Source: Avena insularis
Taxonomy: Eukaryota; Streptophyta; Magnoliopsida; Poales; Poaceae
DNA length: 64,000 bases
Direction: 5' to 3'
Assembly: GCA_023614405.1 (NCBI GenBank)
Contig: CM042684.1
Span: forward strand, 536,842,682 to 536,906,681
A model generated the notes under the pieces. The model had not been told where the DNA came from and made no database searches. It was given only the letters and a program-made list of their open reading frames with translations. A program made the position numbers and the translations under genes. This document shows positions 55,467 through 64,000 of the stretch, piece after piece. Position 1 is the stretch's first letter; each line of letters begins with the position of its first letter.

Positions 55467-58400
55467 TGTAACATCCCAAAAATTTAAATTCCAAAACTCA
55501 TTCATATCATCCTTGCATCTTTCATCATTTAGGGTTTTTCTCAAAGTCATTTCAAAAACAGAAGCTTGTGCTATGATTTCATGTGAGCAAATTTAACTCA
55601 AATGGCCATCAGCCTTTGAGACTTGAATGTTTAGGAACTTGTTTGCTTGCCTCCATTGTTGGAAAGTTTAGGTGTAAAGGTTTGACCAAAGTTTTCAATT
55701 TAGAAATAATTTCAAAACCCCTATTCCAAACATTTGCAAAATAGAAGCATAGTCTCTGTTTGTTTGAAATCCAAGCTTGACCAAGCCCTTGCAAAGTAGC
55801 CCCATGAGTTTTGACCCATTTCTGAGACCAATTCACCACTGCAAAACCTCAGGAAGATTTGAATTCAAATCTATTTTGAAACCATTTGAAAACCCATTCA
55901 GAATATCGAATTAGAAAAGAAAAAGAGTTAAACAAAGGAAAAGGGCCGAGCGCAAGATATCTGGCCCAGCAGTGAAGCAAGCCCAACTAGCCCACCCGGG
56001 GGTTTTCTTTTCCCTCTCTCACGCGCGAGCACACGCACCCAGTCGCTGACAGCCAGACCCACCACCCCTCTACTCTATTCGCTGACAGGTAGACCCCCTG
56101 CCACGTCAGGCTCGTCGTCAATCTCACGCGGAAGAACTGCTCGCCGTGGCCGTTTCCTCCCCGATGCAAATGCGCTTAATTGGCGTTGAATGCTCGCGAG
56201 ATTCTCGCACCTGCTCCGCCTACTTAACCCCCACCTCTCTGCGACAATTTCCCCTCACTTAGCATCACCTCTCCGCCACCAGGCTGCACACAATCATCCT
56301 CGCATCGCCGCAGACAGAGCCCACTCCAGCGATCAATTCCGGTGAGCCTCGTGTTCCCCTCTGCCTCTCATTCTTGCTATCTGATTCAGTGAGTCTTTAT
56401 GCACCTCCTGACCCCACTAGTTCATCTCAGTCTGCCCAGTCGCCGTTTCGCCGACACATAAGCACCGATGACCACCTCGACTCCGGCGACCAAATTCCGT
56501 AAGTCCCGTGCGCCCCTTCACTTCTGACTCACACGTGATTATTCGCCACGGTCTTGCGCATCTCCTAAACCCTCTGGCTCGTGTTAGGGCGACGTGGAAC
56601 CTCGGCAACGACTCCGACAACAACCACCCGACGCCGTGCACGACTCCGACGAGCTCTCTCAGCCATATCCGAGCGCCCCTTCGCAAACCGACGCTACCTT
56701 GAGCTTCAGCAGCCTCTTGCGAACCTGGTATGACCCTTCTCCCTCTCGCGGACGACCTGGAACACAAGCGCCGCCGTAGACCGAGCGCTCCGCTTCGGCG
56801 CCAGCAGCGCCAAGACTTGGTTGTTTGAACGAGCACCGTTAGATCCAGATCCGAGCGCTAGGATAGATTCATTTAACTATGAAGCGGTACGCGATCTGGA
56901 GCGTGCGATCTATGTAGATCCTGCGGCTGCAGAGCTCGATCCGGGCGAATCGGTACGCGCCAATCACAACACGACGCGTGGCTAGGGTTAGATCTAAAAA
57001 CAGATTTAAAATCAGATTTTGATCCAAATTCAAATGCCCATAACTTTTGAATGCCACGTTGGTTTTTTGCAAACTTTATACCGTTGGATTCAGTGAAACC
57101 AGACCTTTCTGAATATCCAATGTGTTTAACAAATAGTAACCATTAGAATGACTTTGTTTGAAGAAACATGTTTAAGGCTAATTTGAGAATAGATTTGTTT
57201 AGTAAAATTGTTTTGGTGCCAAATAAGTTTGTTTTGGCAAAGTTTTGTGTCTTGTTATGTTTCTGTAAACTTGCACATGCTTGGTAAAATTTTCAAAATC
57301 CCCACTTAGTAAATTCATGCATGCATGCATTCATATTATTTTTGATTGTATATAAATTGTGTGTAATTGTATGTTATGAATTTTGTGTAGATTTTGCTAG
57401 TGATTGTGACTGTGAAGAGTGCTACTCTCCTCATTACCAAGGCAAGTGATGCTTCATATCTTTTGTCCCATTACTTTCACTATGCATTAGTGTTTTTGCT
57501 AAGTAATTCTTGCATGGATTTTATTTTGCTAAGTATAGACTATGCTATGGGAAAACCTAGTAGATGAAACCTTAGTAGCAATTTCCTAAGTTAAGATCCC
57601 TATTACTTTCATGCTTAGCTTAGCTAATAGAAAACAAGGGTGGAATATATATTCATGCTATGGAAAATTTCTAAGTCTGTGGACTTATGTTTTGTTTAAT
57701 AAAACAACTAAGTGAATGAATCACCTGGGTGGAATGGAAGGAATGGCTTGTGTTGAGTGGTTCACAAGGCCAAGGACTTGGCTTGTGTATCTCACTTGTG
57801 GATGGCCACCCAGGAACAAAGAGATTTGAGATGTCAAATGTTGAGAAGCTTCAAGTGCAGCCACTTGGCAATATGGGCTCTGCCTGGATCATAGGTTGCA
57901 AGAACTTAGCCAAATGGACAGTTGGTGGTAGGGGAATGATAGGTTGGAACGCGTCCATGTTGGTCTAAGGGAAGGCTTCTGACAGATCTTGTCTTGGTGA
58001 AACCAAGTCTAGTGGGGAAAGTGCACCACCTCTGCAGAGTGTAAAATCTAAGTACTTAGCCATGTCCCTGGTAAAGGACAATTTGAGCATCAAGACATGG
58101 AAGCTATCAAGAATCTCCTCATCCCAATTTCTAAGTAAAAACTTGAGGGTGAACAAGGGTTAAAAGGATCTTCAGTCTTTGATTGGTAGATGCCCTGAGT
58201 GGATCTTCAGTCTTTGATTGGTAGATGCCTTGGGTGTTTTGTGCCAAACAAAAACTTAGCGTTTTCAAATGATAAGGAAAAATCTATTTTGAGCAATGCA
58301 AGCCTAAGCCCCACTTAGCCAAATGCATATAGCATTATAGTCCACTTTAAATAAGCTAAGGTATCACTTGCCAATACTTTTCCAAAGTATTGACCCTCTG

Positions 58401-58702
58401 TGGCTGTAACTTGTAATGTTGCAGGTTACTCCGATGATGAATAGGAGTCATGAGTATACACTCAACATGCTTGCCTGTGGCACATGAAGATGAAGACTTA
58501 TGTTTATTTACTTATTCCATAAACTCTTGTATTAGGCCTTTGGCCCTGAGTTGTAAAAGACTATGTTTTATCTCTGGAATGAATGTAATAAACGACCTTT
58601 GTATCTGTGTACTTCATCTTGAACTGTGGATGCTAGCATTGATCCAGGGACTAGCATTGCAATCACAGGGATCCTTTTCCTTTATAAAGGAGGGGTCTTA
58701 CA
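55467..58702 (+). repeat. T1 3' LTR
   Basis: 3236 bp, the partner of 45907-49154. Same 35-bp duplication (units near 58166 and 58201). Ends GGTCTTACA before the second ATAGT. Confidence 0.95.
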
Positions 58703-58707
58703 ATAGT
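58703..58707 (+). repeat. T1 target-site duplication, right copy
   Basis: ATAGT, identical to 45902-45906. Confidence 0.95.
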
Positions 58708-59726
58708 GTCCTTTGTTTCCACACTTGAAACATGTGACAAGGCTGAGATCCTTCATAGGCTTTATCTTGTGCTTCATCTTTTCTGGACAATTGCTTGCAT
58801 AATGTCCTTGGTTACCACAAAGTTCTTCACGTATCTTATGTGGACAAGTTGACACATAATGGCCTAGCTCTTTGCAGTTGTTGCACCACACTTGGTTAAT
58901 CTCCTTGTACTTCTTCTTCTTCTCTGGACATTCATTTGCATAGTGTCCCATCTCTTTGAAGTGGCAACACTGCACTTGGCTTTTGTCTTTCTTCTTCTTG
59001 GGTTTCTCCAAAGATAAGAGGGCTTCTAGTTCATGCTCTTCATATCTTATCGCAAAGGTGGGAAATTGTCCTGGTCTCCTTGACCTTTTCCTTGGATAAT
59101 ACATATGCCTCCTCTTTGGTCCTTCAAATTGAGTTATATTGCATGGAGGTGCAAGCTGGGATTTTCCTTTGTCTTCACCCTTCTTGGTAGAAGTTGTTTT
59201 CTCATGGTAGTCTGCAATCAGTTGTTGCACTCCACCTTGTTTCCTTTGTTGAACTATGGAATAGATGGGGCATTGGATAGGGACATGATTATTTCCTTCA
59301 CATAGGAAACAAGTAGCTTGGGTTGTGGGGCATTGATTAGCTGGATGTTTCTCTTCACAATTGGGGCATTGATCTTCATGCTCTTTGGAAGTGTGATCCT
59401 TGTCTCCACAAATATTGCAAGCTTGGGTTCCTTCTAGAATATCATCCTTGACATCTTTGGTGTCACAAACTCCTTGGGAAGAGTTGTTTCCCATGTTGAT
59501 CATTTGATCTGTCACCTTATGCAACAATTGGGTTTGGGTTTCCAAAAACCTCTGCATGGTTGGATCTAACTCACTGGTGTTGGCTAAAAATTGAGCTGTC
59601 ACTTGGTTCAACTGGGTTTGGGTTACTATGAGTTCCCTCATGTTGATCTCTTGGTTGTTGTTGTTGTCACCATCCTTGATGTTGCAATTTCTTGGAGTAG
59701 TCATCTGTTTGCACTAGTGCAGGGCC

Positions 59727-59909
59727 CCCCCTTTAACTCCGGTTGGGAGGGCCCTCTAACAGCGGTTCCCCAACCGCTGTTGAGGGTTCGCTGTTAGAGG
59801 GGGGGCCCTTTAACACCGGTTCTTATACGAACCGGTGTTAAAGGTGGCGCACGATGGGGCTGCAGATCAGCCCCTTTAACACCGGTTCATATCTGGAACC
59901 GGTGTTAAA
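59727..59909. repeat. CACTA-2 left subterminal palindromes
   Basis: An outer palindrome on CCCTCTAACAGCGGTT / AACCGCTGTTGAGGG, then two CTTTAACACCGGTTC / GAACCGGTGTTAAAG palindromes at 59808-59843 and 59874-59909. Confidence 0.9.
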
Positions 59910-60150
59910 ATCTTCTGCCGAGATTTAGACCGTTTTTTCGCCGCGAGAACTCTGCTTGCGGAAAAAAAAGAAAATCTCTCTGCCCGTTAGGTGTATTTAC
60001 GTGGGAGGGGGCGAGGGGAAGCGATCGGGTGAGGTATACACATAAATCGTCATCGGTACATACGAGTACATGAATAATTAAGCAACTATTATTATACACA
60101 AACATCGTCATCGGCACATACATCGTCATCGGCACATACATCGTCATCGT

Positions 60151-63100
60151 TCATTTTGGTGGATATCTAAAGAGTTCTCCGCCAGGCGTGACGACCTCAT
60201 CAAGTATGAACCCCGCCAATTCCTCTTGAATGGCTCGTATGTGTTCAAATGGTAGGAGTTGGTCCCGCATCCGTTCGATCTGAATATATATGAAGAATGG
60301 GCCGTCAATATATATAAGAATAAAACTCAACACAATTGATGGTAATAAAATAATGTTGTGGACTTTGTTTACTTACTCTAAGTTGTTCTAGTGCGGCTTG
60401 GCCCGTCGCACATATCGTGTTGTGAATGAACTCGCAAACATAGTACCCACATAAGTTATTGCCGTGTCCCTGATGCGCGCACTTTACGAGAATAGAGAGT
60501 TCAATCAAAATAATAATCAATAAATCATGATATAATGGAATTGGAAGCTAGCTAGTATTACTTACATTTTGGTCTACAAATTTTAGTTCTTCTGACCATT
60601 CACCCATGGCCCTGCCCGTGAACCTTTTCCAAACCCTGTCCGGCAAAGAAAATGGATAAAGGAGTAATTAATTACTTATTGTCACGAAAGTTGCCGATCT
60701 AGTGCGATAATATGATTGAAATTACCTCTGGAGCATCTCTCTAAAGTTTGCCCATATCTCTTTTTCTTTTCGTAACGAGTCCATGACAAGGACTTTTCCT
60801 GAGTCGGGTTGAATGACTAGCAGAATAAAGTGGAACCTATGCACGCATAACTCATCATCAGTTACACTTAATATCGAGTAAGATGAAATAGAATGTGTAC
60901 AAGAGTGAGGGTAACAGTACTCACGAGAAGTTGTAAGGCAATAGTATTTCCCTTTTGGTTTGTTGTCTCAGTAAAGACGTTAGCAAGTAATCTTCATTTG
61001 CGGGTTTGGTTTCTACCACTCCTTCATGAACTCTATTTGGGTCAACAAACCCAATGTCAAAAGGGCCTCCTTTCCTGCATTCCATAACCTTTTTCCTGCA
61101 TAATAGTATATACATATATGGTGAGCATATATATATACATGCAATTAATAAAGTGAATGAGATGAGATATAAATTATAGAAATAGTACTTACACACAATA
61201 AAGGCTGATGGCAGCTTTGTCGAGTTCCTTCTGATTGAATAAAAAATGCAAGTCTTGAATGTTGAAGTCGATCGCGTCATCTCCGCGGAAGAAAATATCA
61301 TCTCTTATATGCGCCGTGATCCATTCTACCTTGCTCGTCTTGCAGAAATGAAGGTACCACTTGTGCAATTTTCGCATCTTTGTTGGTAGAGTCTTGAGCT
61401 CCTCTTTCTTGACGAGATTCTTCCCATACTTCCATGGCTGTATGGGGTTGGCATCGCATTTGGGCAAGTTGTCTCCCATGACGTTCAAGTATGCAATGTA
61501 AGTCATCCCCATTTCATTGGCCTTTCTTTGTAGCTCTGCCTCGTAATCATTTACGGGAGGAGCGTCCCGTGTGTCGAACATTTGGAGCGGGGCACATGAT
61601 TGGTTTTCCTGCTCTCCGAGCATGGGAACTGTTTTCTGGGGTGCCTCACGACTGCTACTTTCAGTCTCCCTACGGCGCCTTGCATCCGCCTTCAAAATCT
61701 GGCGCTCGTAGTCCGGCACAAGTGGGGTTTCAGGTTTCGAAAGATTTTTGTAAAACTTCTCCACCACCGCCGGATCTATTTTCTCCTTTGGCTCGGCCCG
61801 TCTAGGTGCAAAGAATTTCTTGACCTATTCGTCGGAGATCCTATTGGTCTCCTCGTCGCTGCGATTCCACGGTAAAACCGGCAATGGCTTGGCGGAAGGC
61901 TGCGGGACGTAGTTTTTTGAACTCTTTGGCGTACGGTTTCCTGCGGATTTCTTTGTGGCAGTGCTACTGATGCTCCTCGTGGCAGTGCTCTTCCTCTTAC
62001 GCTGAGGAGATGGCTGAAGCACCGGAGATGGCTGACGGGCCAGAGATGGCTGCGCCTTGAGAGATGGCTGAAGCGCCGGAGATGGCTGCCGCGCAGGAGA
62101 TAGCTGAAGCGACTCAGACTGCTGACGCTGCGGAGACGGCGGGGGTGCCAGTGACCTCCAATTTGGAAGCACAATGTGTTCCTTCTTCCAAAGAATGGTT
62201 GTTTTCACTGCAAATTTGAGTTGAGTTTCCCCTTCACCTGTAGCATGGTCAAGCTGTGCTTCCTCATATTCCTTCACAACCTCATCCACCCCGACAATAG
62301 CATAGCCATCTGGAATCGGTCGGCAGTGGTAAGTTCCACCAGCTACAGGAGGTAAGGCATAGCCGACAGCCACCTTAATGGATAAGCCCATTAATCTCAC
62401 ATGCAGCTCAGCATGCTCGCTCTCCGTGATCTCATCCACGGGGTATCGAGGACCCGCCATTTCAAGCGTGGGTTGCATGTTCTCTGTGGAAGCCACGCTA
62501 CTTTTCATGTGATGCAGCGCGGCAGCTTCCAATGCAGGCTCTTCGTGCCGCTGAGATGGGCCGGTAGCTTGATGGCTCTGTTGTGCATTCACTTGCGCCT
62601 GCAGCGCCGCAAGTGCATGTTCTATCTGTGTCATCCGCTCTATACGCTCTTTTTTTTTCTGCCGCGCCATCTGTAAGAGTCGCTCCAGTCGGCAAACCCA
62701 TCCTTCCACGTCATACCCCCTGTGCCTCGTGCATGTCCAGCGTGTTCTTTTTTACCGATGGCGCGTGTGAGCTGGTCATTCTCTCTGTCGGGATGGAAGG
62801 TCCTGGCGGCTGTTTCCTCGTATGCCGTGATGAGTTCAGTGACGGGTTTGGCAAGGAGTGTTGGGAAGATACACAATCCTGTTTACGGGTCCAACCTTGC
62901 CCGATTCCGTAGAACCAAGTCTTTGCACGTAGGTCCCACCCATCTGCTGGGTGTGATCCCTCTCATGCAGGGCCTTCTCAGCTTCCTCCCACTTAGGCCT
63001 CTAAGATATGTAGCCACCTGACCCCGTCCTCTGGTGATATTCCTTCTTCAGGGCATTAAGCTTATTGGTTTCTGACCTCTTTTTAGCTATAGCACTTTTT

Positions 63101-63835
63101 TATATGTCTCAAATTCGGGCCAGTGAGGTCTTATCTTCGCATAATATCGTCTTGAAATTTGGAGTCTTGCAGTTGACAAATTTGTTCAATTTTGTCTTCC
63201 GATTCTGAGCGTCACCCATCTTCTTTAGAGTCCACTCTTTGACCTTTTCCTTTATAACTGGTTGTTTTCATCCTCCTCTGGCGGAAGGATGAAATTTACC
63301 AACTCAATTCAAAGCGTTTCTTTGGATCTGTCATCGACAAAGGTACCGTCGCCCTTCTTTGGCTTATTCCAATTTTCAATTATGATTGGGATTTGGTCCC
63401 TAACAAGAACTCCAGCCTGACGTACAAATTTGTCTGTGGCCTTTTTGGGCTCCATCGGCCTGCCATCAACACGGACTGCTTCGATCGTGAACTTGACACG
63501 ATCTTTCAACCGCTGGCTCGCGCCTCGCTTGCTCTTTTTCGTAGAAGAAGATGGTTGCTGGCTGGTCGATCCAGAGGGCTAAAAGAAGAAAGAAGCGTTA
63601 ATTAATACATGTAGAAGAAGATTGTTGGTGGAAGTCAGCAGAGGCTTAATCAATGCATATACCTCGCCGGACTTTGTAACCATTAAATTGCGTTCACCGG
63701 AGTTTCATCTTCTCCATGACTAGTACTTGAGCTGTCGTCATCATGTCCCTCCAAGTTCAGATATTGTGAGGTGTCCTCATCAATAATGTTCTCCATTATT
63801 TCTTCTTCTTCAAGGTTTCTACTAAGTGGATCCAT
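60151..63835 (-). pseudogene. CACTA-2 ORF2 with Ulp1 protease domain
   Basis: The same gene as in CACTA-1, start ATG at 63835. The first exons show EAVRVDGRPMEPKK and IIENWNKPKK (intact Trp) before frameshifts around 63310-63060. A 294-codon open block (62709-61825) covers the coiled Gln-rich part, the PSP-type repeat and the basic linker. It ends at TAG in ISDE-stop-VKKFF near 61828. The next block (61767-61189) continues in the same sense. The Ulp1 set is His (60830-60832), Asp (60779-60781) and Cys in NNLCGYYV (60449-60451). The Trp lost at 7102 in CACTA-1 is present here. Its lesions differ from those of CACTA-1, so each copy decayed separately. Confidence 0.75.
62008..62110 (-). repeat. 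18-bp coding minisatellite in CACTA-2 ORF2
   Basis: Units of the type GGAGATGGCTGNNGCGCN, about six copies, partly merged, coding for QPSPAL/QPSLAR hexamers. Different in number and order from CACTA-1. Confidence 0.8.
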
Positions 63836-64000
63836 AGTTTCTAAAACAATAATATTATCTAGAGTAAGAGTGTAAACATTCTAGTGGACTTGGATTCATA
63901 CACAAATATACATATTATTCATACAAAAATACACAAATAAATACAAAAATGAGTCAGAGGTCCAATTTGTATACAATTTTTAATCTATGCATGTAGTACA

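Larger units (their letters stand above)
45907..58702 (+). mobile_element. T1: nearly complete chromodomain Gypsy (Tekay-type) retrotransposon
   Basis: 12,796 bp with both LTRs (45907-49154 and 55467-58702), primer site, extra ORFs, gag, an intact pol frame ending in a chromodomain, and polypurine tract. Bounded by the perfect duplication ATAGT. The LTRs differ at about 30 positions by eye (about 1%), most of them in the first half. The gag frame has two single-base lesions, so this copy should not be autonomous, but it is the youngest element here. It inserted into the T2a zinc-knuckle ORF. Confidence 0.95.
45848..59704 (-). pseudogene. T2a multi-zinc-knuckle ORF, split by T1
   Basis: The minus-strand frame starts at ATG 59704 and runs open to 58703. 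After T1 it resumes at 45901 and ends at TAA 45848-45850. With the 5-bp duplication counted once, the total is 1056 bases, exactly in frame (351 residues). The N-terminus is Gln/Asn-rich and helical. Seven zinc-knuckle-like motifs follow. Three fit C-X2-C-X4-H-X4-C exactly (CFLCEGNNHVPIQC, CNNCKELGHYVSTC and the split last one). One ends in His, one is a residue short, and two have lost a Cys. Knuckles of this kind bind RNA in Gag proteins, and seven in one chain is unusual. Position before the polypurine tract suggests a gag-derived protein in a nonautonomous element. The T1 insertion destroys the last knuckle. Confidence 0.75.
45739..59711 (-). mobile_element. T2a internal region, interrupted by T1 and cut by CACTA-2
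   Basis: T2a internal sequence survives as 45739-45906 and 58703-59711, on either side of the T1 insertion. Joined across one copy of the ATAGT duplication it gives one ORF followed by the polypurine tract and 3' LTR. No protease, RT or integrase lies between that ORF and the 3' LTR, so T2a looks nonautonomous. The 5' half is outside the window or displaced by CACTA-2, which starts at 59712. Confidence 0.75.
59712..64000 (-). mobile_element. CACTA-2: second copy of the CACTA-1 family, runs off the window
   Basis: It begins CACTAGTGCAG at 59712, with palindromic subterminal repeats and the ORF2 gene on the minus strand. It is collinear with CACTA-1 5975-10680, clearly similar with scattered differences. 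The sequence corresponding to the CCCTAAA tract, tnpD and the right end would lie beyond 64000. It is inserted upstream of the T2a ORF start. Confidence 0.85.

Noticed and set aside
59105..59797. Plus-strand frames opposite the T2a ORF
   Set aside because: The minus-strand frame has regular zinc-knuckle spacing; the plus frames have none and are shorter.

Overview
The window is a block of nested transposable elements from a large grass genome, most likely Triticeae (wheat, Aegilops, rye or barley type). Evidence: Angela/BARE-like Copia LTRs, Athila-lineage Gypsy LTRs beginning TGATACGTCC, chromodomain (Tekay-type) Gypsy elements with LTRs of 3-5 kb, and CACTA elements with CACTAGTGCAG or CACTACAAG termini. 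I see no ordinary host gene, rRNA, tRNA gene or CRISPR array. Family names are from recall; the structures are read from the sequence.

Layout. 1-1171 is the end of one CACTA transposon inserted in the integrase tail of Gypsy element G1 (1172-5974). G1 carries a decayed multi-exon gene on its antisense strand (1865-5489). CACTA-1 (5975-15131) interrupts G1 near its polypurine tract. It has a Ulp1-protease-bearing ORF2 and a truncated tnpD transposase, both on the minus strand and both broken, with palindromic subterminal repeats beside both TATA boxes. A 200-bp Gypsy LTR scrap (15132-15329) joins it to Copia-1 (15330-23100, minus strand, dead gag-pol). Copia-1 abuts Copia-2 (23101-27312), which abuts a gag-protease fragment of an Athila-type element, W2 (27313-27944).

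Element W (27945-41363, minus strand) is Athila-type. It keeps gag, protease and an env-like ORF but has no reverse transcriptase or integrase. Its 3' LTR holds a 4.7-kb solo LTR (T2b, 28401-33103) with perfect target duplications. Its 5' LTR is broken by T2a, a minus-strand element of the same family as T2b (3' LTR 41364-45738), which carries an ORF with seven zinc knuckles where pol would be expected.

T1 (45907-58702, plus strand) is a nearly intact chromodomain Gypsy element with TSD ATAGT. It landed inside the last zinc knuckle of the T2a ORF. T1 has an intact 1164-codon pol frame, a frameshifted gag and extra ORFs upstream of gag. CACTA-2 (59712 to the window end) is a second copy of the CACTA-1 family with a different set of lesions.

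Relative order of events: G1, then CACTA-1; W2, then Copia-2, then Copia-1; W, then T2a and T2b; T2a, then T1 and CACTA-2. T1 looks youngest (LTRs about 1% different by eye). Copia-1 looks older (LTRs roughly 6% different by eye).
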